Assembly (NCBI RefSeq): GCF_030817075.1
Contig: NZ_JAUSYU010000001.1
Location: forward strand, 3,410,001 to 3,474,000
Direction: 5' to 3'
Length of the DNA stretch: 64,000 nucleotides
DNA from: Arthrobacter sp. V1I9
GTDB taxonomy: Bacteria > Actinomycetota > Actinomycetes > Actinomycetales > Micrococcaceae
This document shows positions 26,127 through 34,731 of the stretch, one piece after another. Position numbers and translations under genes: made by a program. The notes beneath the pieces were generated by a model. The model was not told where the DNA came from, ran no database searches, and saw nothing but the letters and a program-made list of their open reading frames with translations. The stretch's first letter is position 1. Every line of letters begins with the position of its first letter.

Positions 26127-26786
26127 ATGGCCGGACTCACAGCTCCCCTGCTGGGACTGCAAAAGAAAAGCCTGCGCGAGCAGGCGCTCTCGGCACTGAG
26201 GACCGCCATCACCAGCGGTGAACTGGCGCCTGGCCGGCATCTCGTGGAAACCGAACTGTCCGAGATGCTGCAGATCAGCCGGGGAACCCTGCGTGAAGCG
26301 CTGCGCCAGCTTGAACAGGAAGGCCTGCTCTCGGCAGGGCCCCGCGGCAGGCTCTCCGTCCGGCACCTGGACGAAAAGGAAATCCGCGACATCTTCGCCG
26401 TCCGGGCCGCCCTGGAATCCCTGGCCGCGCGCACCCTCTGCGAACTCCCGGACCGCGCCCATGCCATCGAGTCCCTCCACAAGACCATCGACCTGATGGA
26501 GGCGGCCCAGGATGCGTCATTGGAGGAGCGGATCGAATCGGACATGGAATTCCACCGGACCCTGTGCCGGCTGACCGGCAATGAAACGCTGCTGCACTCC
26601 TGGCAGTCGCTGGAAGGTTCCATCCGGATGTCCATCATGTTTGGCGGCCTGGACAAAGGCGTCAAGAACATGAGCGTCGACCGGCACCGTGAGATCGTGG
26701 CGGCCATCGAAACCGGCGATGCCTCCCTCGCCCGCACTACCATCCGCGCGCACATGGACACCGCCGCAGCCAATCTCGTAGCTTAA
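26127..26786 (+). CDS. GntR family regulator (FCD/FadR subfamily)
   Basis: 219 residues from the ATG at 26127 (GAGGA nine bases upstream; an in-frame ATG at 26106 has no ribosome site and abuts the operator copy). The wHTH covers SLREQALSALRTAITSGELAPG through ISRGTLREALRQLEQEGLL. The all-helical FCD ligand domain shows DMEFHRTL and MSVDRHREIVAAIETGD, including the His/Asp residues that bind a metal and an acidic ligand. It is 119 bases after the transketolase C subunit in the same direction. It is probably the repressor of this unit, released by an organic-acid-like effector. Confidence 0.93.
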   Translation: MAGLTAPLLGLQKKSLREQALSALRTAITSGELAPGRHLVETELSEMLQISRGTLREALRQLEQEGLLSAGPRGRLSVRHLDEKEIRDIFAVRAALESLAARTLCELPDRAHAIESLHKTIDLMEAAQDASLEERIESDMEFHRTLCRLTGNETLLHSWQSLEGSIRMSIMFGGLDKGVKNMSVDRHREIVAAIETGDASLARTTIRAHMDTAAANLVA

Positions 26787-26934
26787 CGCCGCCCTTCGTC
26801 GCTGGCTCAACGGTCCCTTTGCGCGCAGGTTTGCGGCCCTTTAGCCCACCCCGCGGCGTGCCCGGGAATCCATTTGAGTTCCGGACCGTTAACTGAATGT
26901 GCGGACAGTGCCGCGCAGTCGAGCGAGGGATTGC

Positions 26935-27423
26935 ATGAACGCGAAGTATGTCTCAGTTGAAGACGACGCCGGGAAGGTCACCCGCTATGTCCGCCATGCC
27001 AACGGCGGCGGCCTGATCGCTCCCGGCGCGTCCGCGGCCGAAAGCGCACGCATCGGCCCGATGACCTATGTGGAGTACGGCGCCCGGATCGGCGCCGGGT
27101 GCCGGATTGGCCACGGCAGCTGGATTGACCGCGATGCCACCATCGGCGACCGGGCCGTGATCGGCGACGGCGTGCGGATCGGCCGGGGAACGGTAATCGG
27201 AAACCGGGTGCACATCGGCAGCCACTCCCGGATCGGCTCCAGCGTCCTGATCGAGCACGGCGTCCACTTGCACGCGGACAGCGCAGTTCCCGACGGCGGG
27301 CACGTGCCGTTGGGCTCCACAGCACGTGGTTTCGAGCAGGCGAAGGTTCCTGCCGCCACGAAGGGTGCGTCGGGCGAGAAGGACCGTGGCCGCCGGAAAA
27401 GCAGTGGCCCGATGGCCGCCTGA
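26935..27423 (+). CDS. Hexapeptide-repeat (left-handed beta-helix) protein
   Basis: 162 residues from the ATG at 26935 with GAGGGA upstream. About residues 30-125 are successive [LIV]GxxxX hexapeptides (RIGAGCRIGHGSWID, RAVIGDGVRIGRGTVIGNRVHIG), building a left-handed beta-helix as in LpxD-like acyltransferases and carbonic-anhydrase-like proteins. No acyl-CoA-binding extension is visible. The short N-terminal domain (KYVSVEDDAGKVTRYVRHA) and the basic tail do not identify a substrate. It may be an acetyltransferase or a metal-binding gamma-carbonic-anhydrase-like trimer. It lies between the GntR unit and the urease cluster, convergent with the latter. Confidence 0.8.
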   Translation: MNAKYVSVEDDAGKVTRYVRHANGGGLIAPGASAAESARIGPMTYVEYGARIGAGCRIGHGSWIDRDATIGDRAVIGDGVRIGRGTVIGNRVHIGSHSRIGSSVLIEHGVHLHADSAVPDGGHVPLGSTARGFEQAKVPAATKGASGEKDRGRRKSSGPMAA

Positions 27424-27544
27424 CCGGATGCTTGCACCTGCCTAGCGCAGGTGCCTTGAGGCGCCCTGAAGCCGCCCCTTCAACGCAGCCGCACCCCACA
27501 CAGCCAGCAGCAGCCCGACCAGCAACAGCCCGGCGTCGCCCAGG

Positions 27545-28513
27545 TCAATCGACCCCCAGCCACATGGTAAGGGGGTCCTCCAGCGCGAAGGCGGCGTTGA
27601 GGAACCCGCCCAGGGTGATCACCGCTATGAACAGTGCGGAAACTGCCGAAATGCCTGTGACCAAGGCGTTGAACCCCAGTTTCCGCTGCGGGTCATCAAG
27701 CGCGGAGCGGTACATCCGCATCATAGCCAGCCCGTTCAGCGAGTCGCACAGGGTCATGGCGGCAGCGAACGCCAGCGGCAAGGCAAGCAAGGCGAACGTT
27801 GGCACTCCGGCCAGGGACGCGGCCGTCGTCATCATCAGCAGCCCGATAGTGGTGGCGGTGTCGAAGCCCAGGCCGAACAGGAAGCCGATCACGTAAATGT
27901 TCCGCGGCCGGCGCACCCGCGACAACGGACGGGCGAGCAGCCGTGCCACCAGGCCTTTCGGCTCAAGATCCAGGGGATCAACCGCCGCTCCGGCCCGTGC
28001 CCGGCGGTAGGCCTGCGCCGAGCGGGCGAACGCCGAACCGTTGAACAGGCCCATCGCCAGCAGGAACAGGCCGGAAACGCCGCTGCCGATCAGCCCGAGC
28101 ACCAGGTTTCCGGCGGACCCGTCCTGCATAAACTCTCCGACGACGGCCGCGCCTGCGATGACCAGCGCTCCTGCCAGTGTCACAACAGAGCTGTGTCCCA
28201 GGCTAAAGGCGAAGCCGACGCTCACCGGGTCCTGGCGCTGTGCTACGAACTTGCGCGTTGAGTTGTCGATGGCCGCAAGGTGGTCCCAGTCGTAGCTGTG
28301 CTTCACGCCGGCGAGATAGGCCGTGAGGATCAGGCCCCAGGTGAGTACCTGGGTGCCCCTGTTGCCCGCGCTGCCCGCATTACCGGAGAGCAGAAGTACG
28401 ACGGCGGCAGCGTGCAGCGCGGCCACCGCACCGAACATGCACAGCAGGCGGGTCCGCAACGGCAATGCTTCCCGCGAACGGTAGAGGGTGGCAATGTTCG
28501 TTATGGCGGTCAT
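27545..28513 (-). CDS. HoxN/HupN/NixA family nickel/cobalt permease, last helix out of frame
   Basis: 322 residues as read. The ion-selectivity signature HX4DH is present as GVKHSYDWDHLAAIDN in helix 2, followed by FSLGHSSVV and GLGFDTATTI, as in high-affinity Ni2+ permeases. GAGGAA precedes the ATG, which overlaps the ureD stop (TGATG), so nickel uptake is coupled to urease synthesis. The frame ends early at 27545. One base fewer in the G5 run (C5 at 27553-27557 on the plus strand) restores a hydrophobic helix, DAGLLLVGLLLAVWGAAALKG, running to a TAG at 27442. The protein may thus lack its eighth helix. Confidence 0.9.
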   Translation of the reverse strand: MTAITNIATLYRSREALPLRTRLLCMFGAVAALHAAAVVLLLSGNAGSAGNRGTQVLTWGLILTAYLAGVKHSYDWDHLAAIDNSTRKFVAQRQDPVSVGFAFSLGHSSVVTLAGALVIAGAAVVGEFMQDGSAGNLVLGLIGSGVSGLFLLAMGLFNGSAFARSAQAYRRARAGAAVDPLDLEPKGLVARLLARPLSRVRRPRNIYVIGFLFGLGFDTATTIGLLMMTTAASLAGVPTFALLALPLAFAAAMTLCDSLNGLAMMRMYRSALDDPQRKLGFNALVTGISAVSALFIAVITLGGFLNAAFALEDPLTMWLGVD

Positions 28514-29469
28514 CAGTGCTTCCTCAGGTTCAGTGGTTCCTGCCCGTGCCACAGCCTCCGGAGGCGGGCGGTGCAGGCGCCGAGCAGGATATTCAGTTCC
28601 CCCGTGCTGTTGGACAGCGAGCGGAGGACCAACCCCCTGGTTCCCGCTATGGTGCGGGTCAGCGAGATCCCGGTCAGGGCATCGAGCGCCGATGTGGCGC
28701 CGTGCAGCTCATCGGCGAGCGCCTGGTCCACCCGTGCGTCCACCACGATGAGGGAACCGAGGTGGCTGTAGCCCTCCATGAACCCCAGCCCGGTGACATC
28801 CCCCGACGGCGGCCGGATCAGCAGGTTATCCAGCGCCAGCAGTTGGCTGCCCGCATCCGTCTCAACATGGACCTCGCTCCGCAGCCGCACTTCCTCATAT
28901 CGGAAGGCGCCCCCGTCCGGCGACCAACCGGGGGTTACCACCTCCGCCATCACCAGCGACGACGAGGGCCGCACAGTAACCAGCGTCCGTTGCCGGTAGC
29001 TGGCCTCCCGATAGGCAATGAGCTGGTCCGGCACAAGCTCCAACCGCGACCGCTCCCCCAACCGAACAACCATCCGCTGCTCAGCAAAAGCCCCAGGAGT
29101 CCGATAAACCTTGGTAGCCGACTGCGTCGTCAACAACAGATCAGCGTCATCCCCGACCTCGACATCCAGCAAAAAGAGGTCCGCCCCCAAATACGCGCCA
29201 CCCGGGTTCACCACGACATAACAAACCTGCCCGGACTCATCAAGATAGTGCGGCCGCAAAACACGAAGCGCCCCCTCATGGAATTGCCGTGATGCCACGG
29301 ACCTCCCACCTCGGACACTCACGCCAAGCTCGAGCCGACCTCTGACGGGGCGGAAAGCGGTCGCGGATGAAGGGGGCCGCGGCGTGGCGGGCACCGCGGA
29401 GCGGGCACGGCCCCCTTCATCCGCGGGCGCCGCCCGAGGTGAGATGACCGCGGAACTGTCTGGAATCAC
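28513..29469 (-). CDS. ureD: Urease accessory protein UreD
   Basis: Chaperone component of the UreD-UreF-UreG complex that loads nickel into urease. The conserved core starts at [16 protein letters not shown] and contains [38 protein letters not shown], and the C-terminal [17 protein letters not shown] end. The chosen GTG at 29469 overlaps the ureG stop (GTGA) and gives 318 residues. A start near 29320 would give a protein closer to typical length. The first roughly 45 residues are low-complexity and include the translated hairpin element at 29362-29425, so the true start is uncertain. The gene is otherwise intact. Confidence 0.85.
   Translation of the reverse strand: MIPDSSAVISPRAAPADEGGRARSAVPATPRPPSSATAFRPVRGRLELGVSVRGGRSVASRQFHEGALRVLRPHYLDESGQVCYVVVNPGGAYLGADLFLLDVEVGDDADLLLTTQSATKVYRTPGAFAEQRMVVRLGERSRLELVPDQLIAYREASYRQRTLVTVRPSSSLVMAEVVTPGWSPDGGAFRYEEVRLRSEVHVETDAGSQLLALDNLLIRPPSGDVTGLGFMEGYSHLGSLIVVDARVDQALADELHGATSALDALTGISLTRTIAGTRGLVLRSLSNSTGELNILLGACTARLRRLWHGQEPLNLRKH
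29362..29425. repeat. Hairpin element A in the urease cluster
   Basis: CGCGGATGAAGGGGGCCG (29362-29379) and its exact reverse complement (29408-29425) flank a 28-base loop beginning CGGCGTGGCGGGC and ending GCGGGCA. The inner stem and loop borders match element B at 30804-30924, while the outer stem sequence differs. It lies at the ureG-ureD junction. Confidence 0.75.
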
Positions 29470-30084
29470 TGCGCCAGACCAAGCATCAGGACGTCGTGGC
29501 GTATCCAATCGATGACTTTGTCGAGTCCTTCGTCGGTTTTGAGGTTGGTAAAGCAAAAGGGTTTGTTGCCCCTGAATTCCCGCGAATCCCGTTCCATAAC
29601 TGATAAGTCCGCGCCCACGTGCGGGGCGAGGTCGGTTTTGTTGATGATGAAGAGGTCGGACTTGATCATGCCCTGACCGGCTTTGCGGGGGATTTTCTCA
29701 CCTTGGGCCACATCGATGATGTAGATGGAAAAGTCGACAAGTTCGGGGCTAAAGGTGGCGGAGAGGTTGTCGCCGCCGGATTCTACGAAGATCACCTGCA
29801 GGTCGGGATGGCGGGCTTTGAGTTCCTCGATGGCGGCGGTGTTCATGGAGGTGTCTTCGCGGATTGCGGTGTGCGGGCAGCCGCCGGTTTCGACGCCGAT
29901 GATCCGGTCCACGGGGAGGATGCCGTTGGCGGCCAGGATTCTAGCGTCCTCGATGGTGTAGATGTCGTTGGTGATGGCGGCCATGGAAATCTCGCCGCTC
30001 ATGTGGCGGGTGAGCCGTTCCACGAGCTGGGGTTTTGCCGGCTCCGACTGGTCCGCCGATGCCGATTTTGATGGGTTCCGTCAT
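29466..30084 (-). pseudogene. ureG: Urease accessory GTPase UreG, frameshifted after the P-loop
   Basis: The ATG at 30084 with AGGAGG upstream begins [18 protein letters not shown], the UreG P-loop. The next bases read CCCC where CCC would continue as [15 protein letters not shown]. As read, the frame turns into PARGTAH and stops near 29940. The other frame resumes VERLTRHM and covers all remaining motifs: [20 protein letters not shown] (nickel-binding CxH), [18 protein letters not shown] and the NKTD guanine motif. Removing one base from 30029-30032 gives 205 codons, exactly normal UreG length. Without UreG, nickel insertion into urease should fail, so sequence error, recent mutation and slippage should be distinguished. 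Confidence 0.85.
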
Positions 30085-30096
30085 GCTGTCCTCCTG

Positions 30097-30762
30097 TTAG
30101 CTCATGAACATCCGGGCACGTTGGCGTTCGTGCCGCATTTGCGAAATTTCCAGTCCGGGGCTGACAGCACCGAAGTCGTCCGGCGTCAGGTGCGGAATGC
30201 GTTCGACGGCGGCAGCAACGTCGTCGGCCGCTTGCCGAAGCAGCCGCTGGCCGGCGTTTTGGCCGAGCGGGATGGCGCGGACGGCGTTCTGCGTCAGCGA
30301 CGTCACGGTGGCGAAAAGGTAGGCGGCGAGCGCCTCCTGAAGCGGCACACCCAGCGAACGTGCGACGACGGCGAACGCCAGCGGCTGATGCCCGGCGGCG
30401 CGGCCCTGGCTCACCAGGTCCCGGTACAGTCCCAGCTCAGCCGAGGGAAAGACCTCCCCACCGATCTCAAGCAGCCGAAGGCCCATCTTCACACTGGCTT
30501 CACGAACCTGCCGAGGCAAAAGAGAAGCAGACAAAAGCGAATCCACTTCCCCCACATCAACCCCCTCATAAAGAGACCGAATGGCCAGCCCATCAGAGTA
30601 AGAAAGCGACTGCGAAACAAAAGCACCGAGCCAAACCCCAAAAGACCCCTCATCAGAAATGACCCCAGCATCGACATAGGTTTCAAACCCAAGAGAGTGA
30701 GCAAAAGCCCCAGTAGGCAAGGCGGAATCACACAACTGCTGCAGCGCCAACTGATAACTCAT
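30097..30762 (-). CDS. ureF: Urease accessory protein UreF
   Basis: 221 residues from the ATG at 30762 with GAGGTG six bases upstream; a GTG at 30771 is less likely. UreF, an all-helical protein, acts with UreD and UreG as the GTPase-coupling factor during nickel loading. Signature segments are LCDSALPTGAFAHSLGFETYV at the N-terminus, GHQPLAFAVVARSLGVPLQEAL, and the C-terminal SPGLEISQMRHERQRARMFMS tail that contacts UreG. The frame is intact. It is followed by ureG after 12 bases and preceded by a 210-base gap holding hairpin element B. Confidence 0.95.
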   Translation of the reverse strand: MSYQLALQQLCDSALPTGAFAHSLGFETYVDAGVISDEGSFGVWLGAFVSQSLSYSDGLAIRSLYEGVDVGEVDSLLSASLLPRQVREASVKMGLRLLEIGGEVFPSAELGLYRDLVSQGRAAGHQPLAFAVVARSLGVPLQEALAAYLFATVTSLTQNAVRAIPLGQNAGQRLLRQAADDVAAAVERIPHLTPDDFGAVSPGLEISQMRHERQRARMFMS

Positions 30763-30803
30763 GGCAGGCACCTCAACGAAAGGCGACCTGTCCGATCGGC
30801 GGA

Positions 30804-30924
30804 GGCGGGAGATAGGGGCCGCGGCGTGGTGGGCCGCGCGGGGGGCCCACTGGCGCGAGGGCCTCGAGCCGAGCTTGCGAGGGTTGGGAGCGCCTGGGGA
30901 CGGGCACGGCCCCTATCTCCCGCC
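30804..30924. repeat. Hairpin element B in the urease cluster
   Basis: GGCGGGAGATAGGGGCCG (30804-30821) and its exact reverse complement (30907-30924) flank an 85-base GC-rich loop that starts CGGCGTGGTGGGC and ends CGGGCA, as in element A. It fills most of the ureE-ureF gap. Confidence 0.75.
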
Positions 30925-30972
30925 GAAGCCCCACGGACGGCGCCCCAAGCCGAAGGAGCCGAAGGCGATGAC

Positions 30973-31458
30973 TTAGTGCGAGTGCTCAGCATGGCGGAAA
31001 GGTACAGGCATAACGCGTTCCTGGCGGGTGTAGGGCGCACCCACGTGGCGAAGGTAGTCCTCGACGGTGTGGTCGTAAGCGCACACCATGACCTCGGCTT
31101 CATATTCCGACGACGAGTCGAAGAACTGTGCCTGGAGGTGCCGGTTGCCGAGCGAGTGCGCCACGACGCCCATCTCGTAAACCGACCGCGGAGCAATCAC
31201 CAGAACGTCGGTGGGCAGCACGGACACCACGATCATGTTGGAATCGGCGACGTGCAGGATGTCGCCGTCGCGCAGGTCGCCTGAGCCCGGGGGAAGTCGG
31301 ATTCCGATCTCCTTGCCGTGGTCCGTCGTCGCGCGCTGGATGCGCTTGACCAGCTGGGCGCTGGGAAGCACCACCTTCTCCCGGTGCAGGCCGGCGTAGG
31401 CGGCGAGGTCGGTCTCTGGCAGTTCATGCAGGTTGCCGAGGACTTTTTCAATGATCAC
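30973..31458 (-). CDS. ureE: Urease accessory protein UreE (nickel carrier)
   Basis: 161 residues from GTG at 31458 with AGGAG upstream. The N-terminal UreE domain (EKVLGNLHE, KRIQRATTDHGKEIGIRLPPG) is followed by the C-terminal metal-binding domain (VYEMGVVAHSLGNRHLQAQFF, with the nickel-site His). The tail FRHAEHSH carries three His but is shorter than the His-rich tails of some orthologues. It delivers Ni2+ to the UreDFG complex. It starts 10 bases after the ureC stop. Confidence 0.95.
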   Translation of the reverse strand: MIIEKVLGNLHELPETDLAAYAGLHREKVVLPSAQLVKRIQRATTDHGKEIGIRLPPGSGDLRDGDILHVADSNMIVVSVLPTDVLVIAPRSVYEMGVVAHSLGNRHLQAQFFDSSSEYEAEVMVCAYDHTVEDYLRHVGAPYTRQERVMPVPFRHAEHSH

Positions 31459-31468
31459 GGAGAGGCTC

Positions 31469-33214
31469 CTAAAAGAGGAAGTAGCGCTGGGCCATGGGGA
31501 GCACGTCGGACGGCTCGCACGTAATGTCTTCGCCGTCGACCGTTACCTGGTACGTTTCCGGGTCCACCTGGATGTCCGGGGTGGCGTCGTTGTACTTCAA
31601 GTCGGCCTTGGTCAGCGTGCGGATTCCCGAGACGGGCCGGATGACCTTCTCCAGCCCCAGCTCGTGCGGGACGCCGGCGTCGATCGCTGCCTGGGACAAG
31701 AACGTGATGGAGCACTGCTGCACGGCTTTGCCGAACGCCGCGAACATGGGCCGCATGGTGCGCGGCTGCGGTGTGGGGATGGAGGCGTTGGCGTCACCCA
31801 TCAATGCGTAGGCGATCTGCCCGCCTTTGAGCACCAGCTCCGGTTTGACGCCGAAGAAGGCCGGGTCCCACAGCACCAGGTCGGCGAACTTGCCCACCTC
31901 GACAGAGCCGACGGAGTCCGCGATGCCCTGCGCGATAGCCGGGTTGATCGTGTACTTGGCCACGTAGCGCTTGAGGCGGAAGTTGTCGCTGCCCGCACCC
32001 AAGCCCGGCTCAGCGCCGTGGACACCGCCGTCATCATCCAAAAGCACCCCACGCTGCTTCTTCATCTTGTCCGCCACCTGCCACGTGCGGGTGATCACCT
32101 CGCCCACCCGGCCCATTGCCTGCGAGTCGGAGGAGGTGATGGAGAAGATGCCGAGGTCCTGCAGGACGTCCTCGGCAGCGATGGTCTCGGCCCGGATCCG
32201 GGAATCCGCGAACGCCACGTCCTCCGGGATGTCCGGGTTGAGGTGGTGGCACACCATCAGCATGTCCAGGTGCTCTTCGATGGTGTTGCGGGTGTACGGC
32301 AGCGTGGGGTTGGTGGACGCCGGCAGGACGTTGGGCATCCCGGCGATCTTGATGATGTCCGGGGCGTGCCCGCCGCCCGCGCCCTCGGTGTGGAAGGTGT
32401 GGATGACGCGGCCGTCGATGGCGCGGATGGTGTCTTCCACAAAGCCGCACTCGTTGAGGGTGTCGGTGTGGATGGCCACCTGGACGTCGTACTCATCCGC
32501 CACTGTCAGGGAGGTGTCGATCGAGGCGGTGGTGGAGCCCCAGTCCTCATGAACCTTGAGCCCGATGGCGCCGGCGCGGATCTGCTCGGCCAAAGGTTCG
32601 ACGGCGGACGCGTGGCCCTTGCCGAACAGGCCGATGTTCATGGGAAAGCCCTCGGCCGCCTGCAGCATCCGCTGGATGTGCCACTTCCCAGGAGTTACCG
32701 TGGTGGCCTTGGTGCCTTCGGCCGGGCCGGTGCCGCCGCCGATCATGGTGGTGATGCCGCTGGTCAGCGCGGTGGGAATCTGGTCCGGGGAGATGAAGTG
32801 TATGTGGGTGTCCACTCCCCCCGCAGTGAGGATCCTGCGTTCGCCGGCAATGATTTCAGTGCTCGCGCCGATCACAATGTCCACGGCGTCGCTGATTTGC
32901 GGGTTGCCGGCTTTGCCGATCTTGAAGATGTGGCCGTCCTTGATCGCGACGTCGGCCTTGAAAATCCCGGTGTAGTCCAGGATCACCGCGTTGGTGATGA
33001 CGGTGTCCGGAACGTCCTCCTCCCGGGTCATCTGGCCGTTCTGGCCCATCCCGTCGCGGATCACTTTGCCGCCGCCAAACACCACTTCCTCGCCGTACAC
33101 GGTGAGGTCCTTTTCGATCTCAAGGAACAGGTCGGTGTCCGCCAGCCGGATGGCGTCACCGGTGGTCGGGCCGTAGAGATCGGCGTACTGCCTGCGGGGC
33201 ATCTCGAAGCTCAC
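31469..33214 (-). CDS. ureC: Urease subunit alpha (catalytic)
   Basis: 581 residues, a complete amidohydrolase-fold subunit hydrolysing urea to ammonia and carbamate. The dinuclear nickel site is intact: [10 protein letters not shown] (two His), GLKVHEDWG with the Lys to be carbamylated, [25 protein letters not shown], the mobile flap [22 protein letters not shown] with the catalytic His, and the Asp ligand in [14 protein letters not shown] at 33214 overlaps the ureB stop (GTGA); ATG at 33202 would drop four residues. The chain looks fully functional, in contrast to ureG. Confidence 0.97.
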   Translation of the reverse strand: MSFEMPRRQYADLYGPTTGDAIRLADTDLFLEIEKDLTVYGEEVVFGGGKVIRDGMGQNGQMTREEDVPDTVITNAVILDYTGIFKADVAIKDGHIFKIGKAGNPQISDAVDIVIGASTEIIAGERRILTAGGVDTHIHFISPDQIPTALTSGITTMIGGGTGPAEGTKATTVTPGKWHIQRMLQAAEGFPMNIGLFGKGHASAVEPLAEQIRAGAIGLKVHEDWGSTTASIDTSLTVADEYDVQVAIHTDTLNECGFVEDTIRAIDGRVIHTFHTEGAGGGHAPDIIKIAGMPNVLPASTNPTLPYTRNTIEEHLDMLMVCHHLNPDIPEDVAFADSRIRAETIAAEDVLQDLGIFSITSSDSQAMGRVGEVITRTWQVADKMKKQRGVLLDDDGGVHGAEPGLGAGSDNFRLKRYVAKYTINPAIAQGIADSVGSVEVGKFADLVLWDPAFFGVKPELVLKGGQIAYALMGDANASIPTPQPRTMRPMFAAFGKAVQQCSITFLSQAAIDAGVPHELGLEKVIRPVSGIRTLTKADLKYNDATPDIQVDPETYQVTVDGEDITCEPSDVLPMAQRYFLF

Positions 33215-33579
33215 TGCTCGTCCTTTTCTGCTGCGGCACCCGGCCGGGCTGGGTCCTCAAGATGTGTCGCGTAGTCCAGCGGCCCGTTGACCGCATTGCT
33301 CAGTCCGTACACCTCACGGGTGCCGGCGAGTCCGATGAGCCGCACGTTCCGGGAATCCCCGGGCTCGAACCGTGCGGCGGTTCCGGCGGGAATGTCCAGG
33401 CGCCGGCCGTAGGCTGCCTCCCGGTCGAAGGTCAGGGCCGCGTTCGCCTCGGCAAAGTGGAAATGCGAGCCCACCTGCACGGGCCGGTCGCCGGTATTAA
33501 TAACGACGACGTCAATCGCCTCCCGCCCCGCGTTCGCCGTCACCGGCTCGGCTCGCAGGATGTACTCTCCGGGAATCAT
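33211..33579 (-). CDS. ureB: Urease subunit beta
   Basis: 122 residues, separate beta subunit as usual outside Helicobacter. It starts [12 protein letters not shown], has the core [25 protein letters not shown] and [27 protein letters not shown], and a variable acidic tail. AAGGGG precedes the ATG. It follows ureA by 11 bases and overlaps ureC by 4, indicating tightly coupled structural genes. Confidence 0.97.
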   Translation of the reverse strand: MIPGEYILRAEPVTANAGREAIDVVVINTGDRPVQVGSHFHFAEANAALTFDREAAYGRRLDIPAGTAARFEPGDSRNVRLIGLAGTREVYGLSNAVNGPLDYATHLEDPARPGAAAEKDEQ

Positions 33580-33590
33580 GGCCTGCCCCT

Positions 33591-33893
33591 TCAGCGGATG
33601 GGATCGTGGACGGTGACGAGCTTGGTGCCATCCGGGAAGGTGGCCTCGATCTGCACGTCGCGGATCATCTCAGGCACGCCTTCCATCACCTCGTCCCGGC
33701 TCAAAAGGGTAGTGCCGTAGCTCATCAGGTCGGCCACTGTGCGGCCGTCCCGGGCGCCCTCGATCAGTTCGTAGCTGATAATGGCCACGGCTTCGGGGTA
33801 GTTGAGCTGAAGTCCTCGGGCCTGGCGGCGCCGGGCGAGGTCGGCGGCCACTACGATCAGCAGCTTTTCCTGCTCACGTGGCATCAGATGCAT
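33591..33893 (-). CDS. ureA: Urease subunit gamma
   Basis: 100 residues, full length. It begins [23 protein letters not shown] and contains [28 protein letters not shown] and [27 protein letters not shown], all typical of UreA. AAGGG lies upstream of the ATG. It is the first gene of the operon; the 224-base gap upstream presumably carries the promoter and contains the short inverted repeat GTGGCC/GGCCAC (33939-33958). Confidence 0.97.
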   Translation of the reverse strand: MHLMPREQEKLLIVVAADLARRRQARGLQLNYPEAVAIISYELIEGARDGRTVADLMSYGTTLLSRDEVMEGVPEMIRDVQIEATFPDGTKLVTVHDPIR

Positions 33894-34065
33894 GTGGGTC
33901 CCTTCGGCGGCCAGCGGACGGCGTGGGACCCACAGTAGGTGGCCAACGTTTCGGCCACATTTCAGTTTTGTTATGCGCGGCTCTCCGCGTCCCGATCCCA
34001 GTTCCGGGGACCTCCGGCCGGCCGCGCTGAAACTCCCCAGGTTTCAATCCGGGGAAGGCGAGGAC

Positions 34066-34093
34066 GACGGCGTTTCGCCGGGGACACGCCGTC
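34066..34093 (-). terminator. Hairpin downstream of the cysteine hydrolase gene
   Basis: GACGGCGT and ACGCCGTC form a perfect 8-bp stem around 12 bases, beginning 24 bases after the hydrolase stop codon and before the urease promoter. There is no T-tract, so activity is uncertain. Confidence 0.45.
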
Positions 34094-34117
34094 GGCCGCC
34101 CTTGAAGGTGGGGAGAC

Positions 34118-34669
34118 TCAGCGGCGGAGGCCGGCCAGGATCTCGTCGCTGGACTGTACGGGCTGGCGGTAACTGGTGGAGAGGATGCGCAGCATGTCCG
34201 CAGCGTCCTGGTTGTCCTCCGATGCCATGGCATCCTTCGCGTAGGTGACCCGGATGTTGTGGGCGAAAGCGTCGGCGCCGGTCTGGGCGATGCAGTTGTG
34301 GGTGGAAACCCCGGCAAGCACCACTTCGTCAGCACCCCAGTTACGCAGCCGGGCCAGCAAATTGGTGCCAACAAAGGCGCTGTCACGCGTCTTGTTCAGC
34401 TGTGGCAGGCCGTCGATGGCGAGGCCGGGCACGGCCTGCGCCTGCTCGCTGCCGCGGAAAATGAAGCCCTGGTCGTCGTCAAGCATGTTCAGCGTCCACG
34501 TGGATTTGTCCCGCTCGTGCTCGGTACCAACCATTAACGCCTTATGCCCGTTTGCCTTGAAAGCTTCGAGCAGCCTGTTGCAGGACTCGACCAGCCGTTC
34601 CTGCTGCTCGGCCAGTTCCGGCGCCTCGAAGTACGCGTTCTGCATGTCAATGACAAGAAGTGCAATCAT
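34118..34669 (-). CDS. Isochorismatase-like cysteine hydrolase
   Basis: 183 residues with the catalytic triad layout of the cysteine hydrolase family. Asp8 is in LLVIDMQNAYF, a Lys follows in the PQLNKTRDSAFVGTNL region, and the nucleophilic Cys near residue 120 is in VVLAGVSTHNCIAQTGADAFA. The cis-peptide motif before the Cys strand is conserved. Members hydrolyse isochorismate, nicotinamide, N-carbamoyl compounds or biuret-like amides. Its place upstream of urease, on the same strand but with a hairpin between, hints at amide or urea-derivative nitrogen use. That is only contextual. AAAGG precedes the ATG. Confidence 0.9.
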   Translation of the reverse strand: MIALLVIDMQNAYFEAPELAEQQERLVESCNRLLEAFKANGHKALMVGTEHERDKSTWTLNMLDDDQGFIFRGSEQAQAVPGLAIDGLPQLNKTRDSAFVGTNLLARLRNWGADEVVLAGVSTHNCIAQTGADAFAHNIRVTYAKDAMASEDNQDAADMLRILSTSYRQPVQSSDEILAGLRR

Positions 34670-34731
34670 GTGGGCACCTTTCCCTCGTAGAGATCTGCGG
34701 GAAAGGTACCCTGTGGCTGGGCGGCTGAAAC

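Noticed and set aside
31433..33274. A 613-codon plus-strand ORF opposite ureC
   Set aside because: Shadow of the highly conserved ureC frame, with Arg/Val/Asp-rich composition and no domain.
33939..33958. GTGGCC/GGCCAC inverted repeat upstream of ureA as an operator
   Set aside because: Six GC-rich pairs over an 8-base spacer are likely by chance here and match no known regulator site.
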